The notes beneath the pieces are model-generated. The model was not told where the DNA came from, ran no database searches, and saw nothing but the letters and a program-made list of their open reading frames with translations. Shown here piece by piece: positions 47,064 to 56,055 of a DNA stretch of 57,211 nt. Source of the stretch: Phycicoccus sp. (lineage in GTDB: Bacteria > Actinomycetota > Actinomycetes > Actinomycetales > Dermatophilaceae); contig JAGOME010000020.1 in NCBI GenBank assembly GCA_017993715.1, positions 1-57,211 on the forward strand, in the 5' to 3' direction. Every line of letters begins with the position of its first letter. The first letter of the stretch is position 1. Made by a program: the position numbers and the translations under genes.

Positions 47064-48410
47064 TCACTTGAAGAGGGCGTTCACCTGGTCGTTTGCCGCC
47101 GTCAGCGAGTCGACCGGGTTGGCTCCGCTAAGAACCCCGTCCATGGCCGGCTGCATGATCGCGTTGATGTCGGCCGCGTGGTCGGTGATCGGGAAGAGGA
47201 ATGTCGTGCCGTCATCGACCTGCATAGTGAACGCCGTGACGTCGACACCCTTGGCCTGGAATGCCGTCGTCGCTTCGGCGACCGCGGAGGTGATGGCCGG
47301 GAAGACGACGCCTTCCTTGGCGACGATCGACTGGCACTCCGCGGACCCAAGGAAGGCCACCCACTTGCCGGCCAGCTCCTTGTTGTCCGTCCCGGCGTAG
47401 ATGGAGTCAGCGAGCCCGTTGAACATGCTCGCGCGCTCGCCCGAAGGGCCGACCGGGGTGGGGGCGATGCCGAGCTCGACGCCGTCGTAGCTGGTGTACG
47501 AGCCGATCATCCAGGAGCCGTTAGCGTTGATGGCCGACTTCCCGGCTCCAAAGTTGTCGTTCATGCTCGCGCCGACGGTCTGCTCCAGCGGCGGCATCAA
47601 GCCCTTGTCGATCAGGCTCTTCCACCAGGCAATGGAATCCTGGAAGCGGGAGTCGTCGTAGTTGTACGAGGTGCCCCACGGGTTCTTGTCGGTGTGTGAC
47701 CAGCCCGTGGTCTCGGTGAAGTAGCTCCATTCGGTCTGGCCGTTGCCGGCGCCCGCACCGGGCAGACCCAGGCCATAGACAGCGACATTGCTCTTGTCGA
47801 AGCCGGGCTGGTCTCCGTGAACGCCGTTGGCGTCGACGGTGAGCTTGGCGATGACGTCCTCGTAGGTGCCGCCGTCCGCGGGGTTCCAGGTGAGGTTCTG
47901 CATCTCGTCCTCGGTGAGACCCGCATCGGCCACCATCTTCTTGTTGTAGAAGAGGGCGATCGTGTCCCAGTCCTTGGGCAGGCCGTAGCGCTTGCCGTCC
48001 TGGGCGACCCACAGGTCGGCCAAGCCATCGGCATACTGCGTCGTGTCGATGTCCGTCACCACGTCGTCCAGCGGCAGGATCACCTTGTTGGCCACGAACT
48101 CCGGGTACTTCGAGAGGTGGTCGGTGAAGACGTCCGGCGCGGTGTCCGACTGGAACCCTGTGGTCAGCGTCGACCAGTAGTCGTCCCATCCCCGCTGGGT
48201 GATCTTCACGGTAGAGCCCGGGTTCGCGGTCGCGAAGGCATCGGCGCATTTCTGGTATGCCGGCTGCTGGTTGGCGTCCCAGAGCCAATAGTCGATCTGG
48301 GAGCCACCCGAGGAGGCTGAGTCGCCGTCGCTGCCGCTGCTGCAAGCAGCCACGGCGAGGAGGGGCGTGAGGGCGGCCAACGCGATCACGCGAGCCTTCG
48401 TGCGAGACAT
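47064..48410 (-). CDS. Sugar ABC transporter substrate-binding lipoprotein
   Basis: 448 aa. Lipobox LLAVAAC (Cys about residue 23) follows a basic N-terminus, so the mature protein is lipid-anchored outside the membrane. Family SBP_bac_1 (MalE-like): APDVFTDHL, LPKDWDTIALFYNKKM, and GKSAINANGSWMIGSY are the typical segments. With the two permeases and GH36 enzyme it is predicted to bind alpha-galactosides. An AAAGGA ribosome site precedes the start. Confidence 0.92.
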   Translation of the reverse strand: MSRTKARVIALAALTPLLAVAACSSGSDGDSASSGGSQIDYWLWDANQQPAYQKCADAFATANPGSTVKITQRGWDDYWSTLTTGFQSDTAPDVFTDHLSKYPEFVANKVILPLDDVVTDIDTTQYADGLADLWVAQDGKRYGLPKDWDTIALFYNKKMVADAGLTEDEMQNLTWNPADGGTYEDVIAKLTVDANGVHGDQPGFDKSNVAVYGLGLPGAGAGNGQTEWSYFTETTGWSHTDKNPWGTSYNYDDSRFQDSIAWWKSLIDKGLMPPLEQTVGASMNDNFGAGKSAINANGSWMIGSYTSYDGVELGIAPTPVGPSGERASMFNGLADSIYAGTDNKELAGKWVAFLGSAECQSIVAKEGVVFPAITSAVAEATTAFQAKGVDVTAFTMQVDDGTTFLFPITDHAADINAIMQPAMDGVLSGANPVDSLTAANDQVNALFK

Positions 48411-48459
48411 GAGTGTCCTTTCAATGGGGGGTGGGGACCCGCCGGGTGGGGTGGTGCGG

Positions 48460-49398
48460 TTACTTGATGCCGGTGAAGCCGATGGAGTTGACGATCCGGC
48501 GGCCGAAGATGCCGTAGAGGACCATCACCGGGATCGCCGAGATGAGGGTGGCGGCCATGAGCCCGGCCCAGTCGGGCGACCCTTGTGGGGTTTGGGACCG
48601 GAAGACGCCGAGGGCGACGGTCAAGACCCTTGACCCCTCGGACTGGCCGACGAGCAGGGGCCAGAAGTACTCGTTCCAGGCCGCGATGAACTGCAGGATG
48701 GCCAGGGTGAAGATCGGCGGGAGCGACATGGGCAGGATGATCCGGAAGAAGATCCGGAAGTGCCCGGCTCCGTCGATCATGGCGGCCTCGTCGATCTCGC
48801 GAGGAATGCCGAGGAAGAACTGCCGGAGGAAGTAGATCGCAAACGGCGTCATGAAGAAGAACGGCAGGACGATCCCGGGGATCGTGTTGAGCAAGCCCAG
48901 CGACTTGATCGTGAGGAAGTTGGGAAGCGCGGTGAAGATCGGCGGCACCAACAGAGCGGTGAGGAAGAGGCCGAAGACGACATCCCTTCCGCGCCAGCGC
49001 AATCGGGCGAATGCGTAGGCCGCCATCCCACTGAAGATGACCTGACCTGCCGTGATGAGGGTGGCCACGAGGATCGAGTTACGCAGGTAGAGCCAGAAGT
49101 TGATCGAGGCTCCAGAGCCCCCTTCGGCCTGCGCCTCAGCGACAGTCGCCAGCCCGAGGACCCGCTTGAAAGCCCCCCAGGTGAAGTCGGCCGGGAGGAG
49201 CGAGGTCGAGTTCGCGGCCAACGCCCGGTTGTTGGACAGCCCGGTGCGCAGCATCCAGTAGAAGGGGAAGACGGTCAGGAAGACGAAGAACCACAGGACG
49301 AGCCAGGCGGCGATCCGCCCAAGGTTGAGCGACGATGCGCGACGTGGAGACTGCACACCTGTCGGGGCGGAAGGGCGTGTCTGAGAAGCGAGAGACAT
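48460..49398 (-). CDS. Sugar ABC transporter permease (MalG-like)
   Basis: 312 aa, six transmembrane helices. EAA loop of the permease, EIDEAAMIDGAGHFRIFFRIILP, shows the ATPase docking site. The AGGAGC ribosome site precedes the ATG. It forms the heterodimer with the adjacent MalF-like permease, 12 bp upstream in transcription order. Confidence 0.93.
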   Translation of the reverse strand: MSLASQTRPSAPTGVQSPRRASSLNLGRIAAWLVLWFFVFLTVFPFYWMLRTGLSNNRALAANSTSLLPADFTWGAFKRVLGLATVAEAQAEGGSGASINFWLYLRNSILVATLITAGQVIFSGMAAYAFARLRWRGRDVVFGLFLTALLVPPIFTALPNFLTIKSLGLLNTIPGIVLPFFFMTPFAIYFLRQFFLGIPREIDEAAMIDGAGHFRIFFRIILPMSLPPIFTLAILQFIAAWNEYFWPLLVGQSEGSRVLTVALGVFRSQTPQGSPDWAGLMAATLISAIPVMVLYGIFGRRIVNSIGFTGIK

Positions 49399-49410
49399 GG
49401 AAAGCAGCTC

Positions 49411-50367
49411 CTAGGCCAGGTCGGATTCATTGCCGCGGAAGACCTTGTTCTGCAGGTAGGCGACCGCACCGAGGATGATGAAGAGGATCACGGACAGGGC
49501 CGAGGCATAGCCGAAGTCGCTGCGCTCAAAGGCCCGCTCGACGATGTAGACCTGAATGACGCGGGAGGCGTTGCCGGGGCCACCGCCCGTGGTGACGGCG
49601 ACGGTGTCGAAAACCTGGAACGAGCCGGTGACCGTGATGATGAGGACCAGGACAAGCACCGGCCGCAAAAGCGGGAGCGTGATCCGCCAGAACGTCTTCC
49701 ATTCGCTCGCTCCATCCACGGCGGCGGCCTCGTAGACGCTCGTGGGGATCGTCTGCAGGCCGGCGAAGATCAGGAGTGCGGTGTAGCCCATGTGGCGCCA
49801 CACATTGACGAAGGCGATGGTCGGGATCGCCCAGTCCTCACTGCCGAAGAAGGGGATCCGGTCCAGGCCAACGGCGTCGATCATCGCGTTCACGATGCCG
49901 ATCTGGTAGTCGAGCATCCAGAACCACAGCAGGGCCACGACGACATTGGCGATGAGGAACGGCAGCAGGATGGAGCCGCGGATCCAGGTTGACTTGGTGA
50001 GGCGATGCATGAGGACGGCAACGGCAAGCGCGATGGTGGTCTGGAAACCGATGTTGAGCACGACGTACTCCAGCGTGACCTTCATCGAGTTCCAGAACAG
50101 CTCGTCTTGGGCAATGGCGGCGTAGTTGTCCAGGCCGACCCACTCAGGGGCCCCGAACAGGCTGTACTCGGTAAAGCTGAGATAGATGCCACGGATCGTC
50201 GGCCAGAGGAAGAAGGCGACAAAGCCGATGGCCGCGGGGGCGATGAAGAGTAGGGCCGGGGCAAGGTCACCTCGCTGGCTGCCACCCGACGGGCCCTTCG
50301 CGCGGGGCCGTCGATCTGTTCCCACGTGTCCCACCGCCGGTTCGATCGACGTTGGTGCTGTCGTCAC
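49411..50367 (-). CDS. Sugar ABC transporter permease (MalF/UgpA-like)
   Basis: 318 aa, six transmembrane helices with a basic N-terminal tail. The EAA loop is VYEAAAVDGASEWKTFWRITLP. It is the first gene of the permease pair and binding-protein run. No ABC ATPase gene occurs in the cluster; actinobacterial sugar permeases usually share a common MsiK-type ATPase encoded elsewhere. Confidence 0.93.
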   Translation of the reverse strand: MTTAPTSIEPAVGHVGTDRRPRAKGPSGGSQRGDLAPALLFIAPAAIGFVAFFLWPTIRGIYLSFTEYSLFGAPEWVGLDNYAAIAQDELFWNSMKVTLEYVVLNIGFQTTIALAVAVLMHRLTKSTWIRGSILLPFLIANVVVALLWFWMLDYQIGIVNAMIDAVGLDRIPFFGSEDWAIPTIAFVNVWRHMGYTALLIFAGLQTIPTSVYEAAAVDGASEWKTFWRITLPLLRPVLVLVLIITVTGSFQVFDTVAVTTGGGPGNASRVIQVYIVERAFERSDFGYASALSVILFIILGAVAYLQNKVFRGNESDLA

Positions 50368-50431
50368 TACGCCCTCCCAGAGCCTGTCGACCAGGAGCCC
50401 TCACGGGACTTCCCTGTCCGGTTTGTCACTT

Positions 50432-50455
50432 TTTCGTTCAAGTGCTTGAACGAAA
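50432..50455. promoter_or_regulatory. 24-bp operator palindrome for the adjacent LacI regulator
   Basis: TTTCGTTCAAG-TG-CTTGAACGAAA is symmetric apart from the central TG. The TTCAAG/CTTGAA half-sites resemble LacI/GalR operators. It is 65 bp from the permease start and 130 bp from the lacI start, so it can repress both the ABC-galA operon and lacI. No second copy was found in the window. Confidence 0.75.
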
Positions 50456-50584
50456 CAGTGGCAGACACCGTCCAGAACGTCAAGAGGTGATATCAACGTG
50501 GGAGACGACAGCGGGGCACCCTCCGCGTCGCCCATCGCGAGGCCGCACTGAGGCGGCTGGCCCCCAGCCGAGAGGTTCGACACC

Positions 50585-51625
50585 ATGCCCAAGGGCCCAG
50601 GACCGCAACGCCGCGCGCGGATTGTCGATGTCGCTCGAGCCGCCGGGGTGTCCGCCCAGACAGTCTCCAACGTCATCAACGAGCGCGGAGGCTTCACCGA
50701 GCCGACCCGCAAGCGCGTGGCGGACGCGATCGCTACTCTCGGCTTTCAGCCCAACCGATACGCCCAGAGTCTGCGCTCCCAACGCACCGGCTTGGTCGGC
50801 TTCGACATGGTGAGCGACCAGCTCGATGGCACTAACCCGTTCACCGTCTCACTCCTTGGCGCCCTGATCAGAGCGGCCGAGCATCACGGTCAACGCATCC
50901 TGGTCTTCACCCACGGGTCGGACCAAGCCGACGACTTTCGTGCGACCGCGACCTCGGGGCTCGTGGACGGCTTCGTGCTGTCGGACTCTGCGGTGGGGGA
51001 CCCGCGAGTCGGCATTCTCGATGAGGTCGGGGCCCCGTACGTCGTCTTCGGTCGCACAGACAACGATGCCGACCACACGTGGCTCGACATCGACAACCGA
51101 GCCGCGATGCGTCGCCCGATTGACCTCCTCGTGAGCCAGGGCTGCACCGATGTCGCGTATGTCAGCTACTCGGGCAGCCAGCACTGGACTCGGGACCGGC
51201 GTCGCGGCGCGCGCGAGGCGCTGGCCGCCCACGGGCTCTCCCTCCCCCGTGAACGCGTTCTGGTAGGCCCCTCGCTGGATGCCCTCCGGCCACGCCTGAC
51301 CCACCTCCTGCAGGGGCCTGATCGGCCCGATGCCATCGTCACGGCGAGCGACCCCATCGGGGTGCTCACGATCGGGATCGCGACCTCGCTCGGCCTGCGC
51401 GTCGGGCACGATGTCGCCATCACCGGATTCGACGCCGGCCCGCTCAGCACCATGGTCAGCCCCGCCCTGACCAGTGTCTCGATCCCGGTCAACCCCATCG
51501 CTGAGCGCCTTCTGACTCTGCTCGGCGACCGGCTCGAGGGCAATGCGTCTCACGTCAGCGAGGTTGCCGAGACCGAGCTCGTCGTGCGCGACAGCAGCGG
51601 CTTCACGCCCAAGGCCCGCCGGTAA
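50585..51625 (+). CDS. LacI-family transcriptional repressor
   Basis: 346 aa. N-terminal HTH IVDVARAAGVSAQTVSNVIN with the hinge GFQPNRYAQSLRSQRTG, then a periplasmic-binding-like sensor domain. Divergent from the alpha-galactoside ABC genes with an inverted repeat between, so it is likely to respond to galactosides or galactose. The C-terminus VSIPVNPIAERLLTLL is standard for the family. A GAGAGG site precedes the ATG. Confidence 0.93.
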   Translation: MPKGPGPQRRARIVDVARAAGVSAQTVSNVINERGGFTEPTRKRVADAIATLGFQPNRYAQSLRSQRTGLVGFDMVSDQLDGTNPFTVSLLGALIRAAEHHGQRILVFTHGSDQADDFRATATSGLVDGFVLSDSAVGDPRVGILDEVGAPYVVFGRTDNDADHTWLDIDNRAAMRRPIDLLVSQGCTDVAYVSYSGSQHWTRDRRRGAREALAAHGLSLPRERVLVGPSLDALRPRLTHLLQGPDRPDAIVTASDPIGVLTIGIATSLGLRVGHDVAITGFDAGPLSTMVSPALTSVSIPVNPIAERLLTLLGDRLEGNASHVSEVAETELVVRDSSGFTPKARR

Positions 51626-51638
51626 CCTCGCAAACCCC

Positions 51639-51656
51639 CGCGGGGAAGGCCCCGCG
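51639..51656. terminator. Hairpin between convergent lacI and VOC genes
   Basis: CGCGGGG-AAGG-CCCCGCG lies 13 bp after the lacI stop and just before the VOC stop; a short stable stem fits a shared terminator. Confidence 0.65.
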
Positions 51657-51658
51657 CC

Positions 51659-52057
51659 TTACATCCCGGCGCTCTCGTCGGGCTGGTGAATGCCGAACGT
51701 GTTGCCCTCGGTGTCGACGTAGTAGCCCTGCCACGCCATGCCGGGGAGCGCATACTTCTCCATGGCCACGACCCCGCCCGCCTCGATGATCTTGGCGTGC
51801 GTGTGGTCGAAATCCTCGACCCCCATCGTGCAGACAAAGGCGTTGGTCCCCGCGCCCAGCCCGGGCGCCGGCACCGGCCGCTGGAGCAGTCCGCCGTTGA
51901 TGCCCATTTCGCCGTCCTCGCCAGTGATCACCCCGAAGTACGGGGAGCCGGTGAACTCGCTGTAGTCCTCATACGCCCAGTCGAATGCCATGGCGTAGAA
52001 CGCCTTGGCTCGCTCGAGGTCATCGGCCTGGATCTCGAAATGGACAACTCGTCCCAT
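51659..52057 (-). CDS. VOC-family (glyoxalase/bleomycin-resistance fold) protein
   Basis: 132 aa, single-unit size. Starts MGRVVHFEIQADDLERAKAF with the conserved His in the first beta-alpha-beta unit, and WAYEDYSE; the second half has GGVVAMEKYALPGMAWQGYY and D(T)EGNTFGIHQ, the C-terminal metal-binding Glu region. The partial metal set suggests a small-molecule or stress-related enzyme; substrate unknown. GGAGC ribosome site. Confidence 0.85.
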   Translation of the reverse strand: MGRVVHFEIQADDLERAKAFYAMAFDWAYEDYSEFTGSPYFGVITGEDGEMGINGGLLQRPVPAPGLGAGTNAFVCTMGVEDFDHTHAKIIEAGGVVAMEKYALPGMAWQGYYVDTEGNTFGIHQPDESAGM

Positions 52058-52205
52058 GGCGACGCTCCTTGTGGTCGGGATAGCCCCTCACCCTGCCACC
52101 TCGGACGGGCAGCCGAATAGGTCCGCCGGCGACCTGAGGGCGTTGCTCGGACAAGCAGCACAGGTGACATCCGCGAACTGTCGTCCTCGACAGGATGGCC
52201 GGTCG

Positions 52206-52613
52206 TTACGAGCGGACGAGGCGGGCGATGGCGTCGGAGGCTTCGGTCAGCTTGACCTCGGCGGCCTCGCCGCCCTCTTTGGCCGCGTCGATGACGCAGT
52301 GCCGAATGTGGTCGTCGAGCAGCCCGAGGGCCACGCTTTGCAGGGCGGAGGTCAGCGCGGAGATCTGGGTGAGGATGTCGATGCAGTACTTCTCCTCATC
52401 GACCATGCGGTGAATGCCGCGCGCCTGCCCCTCGATCCGCTTGAGCCGCGCGAGATAGCGGTCCTTGTCGGCGATGTAGCCATGGGAGTGTGACCCCTCG
52501 CAGGCCTCACACGAGCCCTCACCCACCGGGCCGCCGAGCCCTGCCCCGCCCGGAGCCGAGGACGCTCTCGTGGAGTCGATCGGCGTCGACTCGGTGGTCG
52601 TGTTCGGGATCAT
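52206..52613 (-). CDS. csoR: Copper-sensing repressor CsoR
   Basis: 135 aa, DUF156 fold. The C-H-C copper site is KYCIDIL (Cys) and DDHIRHC (His, Cys), and the helix YLARLKRIEGQARGIHRM gives the DNA-contact surface. Distinctive is an N-terminal extension of about 45 residues with CEACEGSHSHGY, extra potential metal ligands. It starts 3 bp after copA. Two operator-like boxes upstream of copZ (55242-55290) suggest feedback control of the whole copZ-copA-csoR unit. Confidence 0.9.
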   Translation of the reverse strand: MIPNTTTESTPIDSTRASSAPGGAGLGGPVGEGSCEACEGSHSHGYIADKDRYLARLKRIEGQARGIHRMVDEEKYCIDILTQISALTSALQSVALGLLDDHIRHCVIDAAKEGGEAAEVKLTEASDAIARLVRS

Positions 52614-52615
52614 GA

Positions 52616-54898
52616 TCAGGCTCCTGTCGTGGTGCGGGACACCGCAGAGAAGGATCGCAGCCGCAGGCTGTTGCCGACGACGAACACGCTGGAGAAGGCC
52701 ATGGCCGCGCCCGCGATCATCGGGTTGAGCAGCCCCATCGCCGCCAGCGGTATGGCCGCCACGTTGTAGGCGAACGCCCAGAACACGTTTCCCTTGATGG
52801 TGGCCAAGGTCCTGCGGGACAACCGGATCGCGTCGACGGCTCCCATGAGGTCACCGCGCACGAGGGTGAGGTCGGAGGCCTGGATGGCGACATCTGTGCC
52901 GGTCCCCATCGCCAGCCCGAGGTCGGCCTGCGCCAGGGCCGGGGCGTCATTGACACCGTCGCCGACCATCGCGACAACCTTGCCTTCAGCCTGCAGGCCG
53001 GCCACGACGGACACCTTGTCGGCGGGCAGCACCTCGGCGATGACCTCGGTGATGCCGACCTCGGCGGCTACCTGGGCCGCGACGGTGGCGTTGTCGCCGG
53101 TCAGCAGGACGGGCGTGAGTCCGAGGGCGCGGAATCGAGTGATGGCTTCGGCGCTGCTCGACTTGACGGTGTCGGACACCGTGAGAATGCCGCGCGCCTG
53201 CCCGTCCCAGCCCACCGCAACAGCGGTGCGCCCAGCGGCCTCAGCATCCGCCTTGGCCTGTGCCAGTGCGGCATTCAGGGGCATTGACCAGTCCGCGAGG
53301 AACGAGGCGCGACCGACCACGACGGCCCGGCCATCGACGACGCCCTCGACTCCGCGGCCCTCGACGTTGGCGAAGGACTCGGGCGTGGGCAGAACGCCGA
53401 GCTCATCCGTGGCGCCCCGGGCGAGGGCGGCGGCGATCGGGTGCTCCGACGCAGCCTCCAGAGCACCGGCATACCCGAGCACGTCGGCGCGCGACGTGCC
53501 GTCGGCGGTAACCACGTCGACCAGGCTCATCCGGCCCGTCGTCACCGTCCCCGTCTTGTCCAGGACGATCGTGTCAACAGTGCGCGTGGACTCCAGGACC
53601 TCCGGGCCCTTGATGAGAATGCCGAGCTGGGCGCCACGGCCCGTCCCGACGAGGAGGGCCGTCGGGGTGGCCAAGCCGAGCGCGCAGGGGCAGGCGATGA
53701 TGAGCACGGCGACCGCGGCTGTAAAGGCCATTGCGGCCGAGTGCCCGGTGACGAGCCAGGCAATCAAGGCGCCGAGCGCGATGAGGATGACGATCGGGAC
53801 AAAGATCCCCGAGATCCGGTCCGCGAGTCGCTGGACTTCGGCCTTGCCGGACTGGGCGTCCTCGACGAGCCGCGCCATTTGCGCGAGCTGGGTGTCGCCA
53901 CCGACGCGGGTGGCACGGACGACGAGTCGGCCACTGGCGTTGACGGTCGCGCCAGTGACGGCGTCCCCGGGGACGACCTCGACCGGGACCGACTCCCCCG
54001 TCAGCATCGCCTCGTCGACGGCGGAGTTGCCGCTGACGACCACCCCGTCGGTGGCGATCTTCTCGCCGGGACGGACGACGAACTCGTCGCCAACGACCAA
54101 CTGCGAGATGGGGATCTGGGTCTCGACACCCCTGCGGAGCACGGTCACGTCCTTGGCTCCGAGCTCCATGAGAGCCCGCAGCGCGGCACCCGCCTCCCTC
54201 TTGGACCGTTTCTCGAAGTAGCGTCCCGCGAGGATGAACGTCGTCACGCCTGCGGCGACCTCGAGATAGATGTTGCTCGCGCCATCGGTCGGGGTGACGG
54301 TCCATTCGAAGCCGTGTGTCATCCCCGGCATACCGGCGTGACCGAGGAACAGGGCGTACAGCGACCACAGGTAGGCCGCGCCGGTGCCCATCGAGATCAG
54401 CGTGTCCATCGTCGCGGCGCCGTGCTTGAGGTTGGTCCACGCCGCCTGGTGGAAGGGCCAGGCACCCCAGACGACGACCGGCGACGCCAGGGTCAGCGAT
54501 GCCCACTGCCAGTATGTGAACTGAAGTGCCGGGATCATCGCCATCGGGATCACCGGGACGGAGAGCGCAGCCGAGACGATAAGCCGCTGCCGCAGGGCCG
54601 CCAACTCGGGATCGGCCGGTTCACCTGCCGGACCCGACTCGTCGGTGCCCAACGCAGGCGGAGCCGGGAGCACTGCCGAGTAGCCGGTGTTCTCGACAGT
54701 CTGGATGAGCAGGGCATCGTCGAAGTCCGCCGGCACCAGCACCCGAGCCTTCTCGGTCGCGTAGTTCACACTCGCGTTGACGCCGTCAAGCTTGTTGAGC
54801 TTCTTCTCGATCCGCATCGCGCACGACGCACACGTCATCCCCCTGATCTCGAGATCGATACTGCGTTCGAGGGGCTGCGGGGGTGTGGCGGTGGACAT
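52616..54898 (-). CDS. copA: Copper-exporting P1B-type ATPase
   Basis: 760 aa from ATG 54898 (AAGGAA ribosome site). One N-terminal HMA domain with [10 protein letters not shown], then eight transmembrane helices. TGES (actuator), [11 protein letters not shown] in helix 6 (Cu(I) path), DKTGTVT phosphorylation loop, SEHPIAAAL and [16 protein letters not shown] complete the P-type set. It exports Cu(I). It follows copZ by about 100 bp, which contain a 16-bp palindrome (54944-54959). Confidence 0.95.
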   Translation of the reverse strand: MSTATPPQPLERSIDLEIRGMTCASCAMRIEKKLNKLDGVNASVNYATEKARVLVPADFDDALLIQTVENTGYSAVLPAPPALGTDESGPAGEPADPELAALRQRLIVSAALSVPVIPMAMIPALQFTYWQWASLTLASPVVVWGAWPFHQAAWTNLKHGAATMDTLISMGTGAAYLWSLYALFLGHAGMPGMTHGFEWTVTPTDGASNIYLEVAAGVTTFILAGRYFEKRSKREAGAALRALMELGAKDVTVLRRGVETQIPISQLVVGDEFVVRPGEKIATDGVVVSGNSAVDEAMLTGESVPVEVVPGDAVTGATVNASGRLVVRATRVGGDTQLAQMARLVEDAQSGKAEVQRLADRISGIFVPIVILIALGALIAWLVTGHSAAMAFTAAVAVLIIACPCALGLATPTALLVGTGRGAQLGILIKGPEVLESTRTVDTIVLDKTGTVTTGRMSLVDVVTADGTSRADVLGYAGALEAASEHPIAAALARGATDELGVLPTPESFANVEGRGVEGVVDGRAVVVGRASFLADWSMPLNAALAQAKADAEAAGRTAVAVGWDGQARGILTVSDTVKSSSAEAITRFRALGLTPVLLTGDNATVAAQVAAEVGITEVIAEVLPADKVSVVAGLQAEGKVVAMVGDGVNDAPALAQADLGLAMGTGTDVAIQASDLTLVRGDLMGAVDAIRLSRRTLATIKGNVFWAFAYNVAAIPLAAMGLLNPMIAGAAMAFSSVFVVGNSLRLRSFSAVSRTTTGA

Positions 54899-54943
54899 CA
54901 ACGTTCCTTACGTTCTTCGGGGTGAGACCGAGGCACCCTGGGC

Positions 54944-54959
54944 AATGCCGCGCGGCATT
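54944..54959. other. 16-bp palindrome between copZ and copA built from the GAATGCCG word
   Basis: AATGCCGC-GCGGCATT is perfectly symmetric and ends in the over-represented octamer CGGCATTC at 54953. It may be a weak hairpin that adjusts the copZ:copA ratio. Confidence 0.45.
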
Positions 54960-55002
54960 CACCGGGCGGGTGAGGCGCGGGATCGGTCAGGTGCGGGGTC
55001 GG

Positions 55003-55218
55003 TCAGGCGGGCGTGGCGGCATACCCCGCCTCGTCGACCGCCGCGACGACGTCGTCCTGGATCAGGGGGGCAGCGCTGGTGATGATCAGGCGACCGGTGG
55101 ACGCGCTGACGTCGACGCTCTCGACGCCAGGGAGCCGGGAGACCTCCTCGCGCACGGCGCTCTCGCAGTGGCCGCACGTCATGCCAGTGACGGAGTAGGT
55201 CACGGTGTGGGTGCTCAT
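55003..55218 (-). CDS. copZ: Copper chaperone CopZ (HMA domain)
   Basis: 71 aa, a single HMA fold: SVTGMTCGHCESAVREEVSRL carries the Cu(I)-binding MTCGHC. It delivers copper to CopA. The ATG is preceded by AAAGGAA. It is the first gene of the copper operon, directly downstream of two CsoR-like operators. Confidence 0.93.
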   Translation of the reverse strand: MSTHTVTYSVTGMTCGHCESAVREEVSRLPGVESVDVSASTGRLIITSAAPLIQDDVVAAVDEAGYAATPA

Positions 55219-55241
55219 GGGCGTATTCCTTTCGACAGGCA

Positions 55242-55290
55242 TACCCTCAGGGGGTACCACTAGGGACCACGATATACCCCCCTTGGGTAT
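55242..55290 (-). promoter_or_regulatory. Two CsoR-type operator boxes upstream of copZ
   Basis: TACCC-TCAGG-GGGTA (55242-55256) and ATACCC-CCCTT-GGGTAT (55274-55290) match the known CsoR pattern of inverted TACCC/GGGTA half-sites with a C/G-rich spacer. They lie 24 and 56 bp upstream of the copZ start. A TATA-like element (GGTATATC, minus strand) overlaps the second box, consistent with repression at the promoter. Confidence 0.85.
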
Positions 55291-55464
55291 TTCACAGGCC
55301 GGAGTGGGATTGCCCTCGGATCCCGAATGCCGCCCGCTCCCCACGGGGCGCACATCACGTGGCGACCGCCTTACCCGCTGGTCACCAGTAGTCTTCGGGA
55401 CCAGGCCAGGGCCACGAACGGCGCCGCGAAACCGGCCCCGAAAACACCCCCGAAGGACCCCACT

Positions 55465-56055
55465 GTGACCTCCACCCCCCATCGTTCGCGCGATGCCGCC
55501 CTCATCGCGATCTTCGCGGGGGTGATCGCTGCCCTCGGCATCGTCCCCGCGATCACCGTGCCAGTGGTTGCGGTCCCGATTACCGCTCAGACGCTGGGGG
55601 TGATGCTCGCCGGATCGGTGCTTGGTGCGCGCCGCGGGTTCTTTGCTGTGCTGCTGTTTGACGCCCTGGTCGTTTTGGGGCTACCGCTGCTCTCCGGTGG
55701 GCGCGGAGGCATCGGAGTCTTCGCGACGCCCAGCGTGGGCTTCATCGTCGGCTTCCCGATCGCCGCCTTCGTCGTTGGCTGGCTGGTGGAGCGGTTCGGC
55801 ACGCCCTACCGACTCCTGCCCGGCATCATCGCCTGCCTCGTCGGCGGCGTCCTCGTCCTCTACATCGCCGGCATCCTCGGGATCAGCCTGGTCACCCGCA
55901 CTGACCCGTGGCACGCCTTCCTCGGCTCCATGGCGTTCCTTCCCGGCGATGTGCTCAAGGCCGTGCTCGCGGCCGTCATTGCCCGCGGCGTCCACCAGGC
56001 GATCCCCGGGCTGCTCGGCGCCACCAAGGCCGCCAAGGCCGTCCCGGTCGGGTGA
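55465..56055 (+). CDS. bioY: BioY biotin transporter
   Basis: 196 aa from the GTG at 55465 (AAGGA ribosome site 7 bp away). Six transmembrane helices; the family signature ITVPVVAVPITAQTLGVMLAG is followed by the GxxLGARRG loop and the GGRGG...PSVGFIVGFP segment. BioY is the S component of energy-coupling biotin transporters and can work alone. No bioM or bioN is nearby, so it may use shared EcfAT or none. A CTGGT-C-ACCAG palindrome lies at 55378-55388 upstream. Confidence 0.92.
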   Translation: MTSTPHRSRDAALIAIFAGVIAALGIVPAITVPVVAVPITAQTLGVMLAGSVLGARRGFFAVLLFDALVVLGLPLLSGGRGGIGVFATPSVGFIVGFPIAAFVVGWLVERFGTPYRLLPGIIACLVGGVLVLYIAGILGISLVTRTDPWHAFLGSMAFLPGDVLKAVLAAVIARGVHQAIPGLLGATKAAKAVPVG

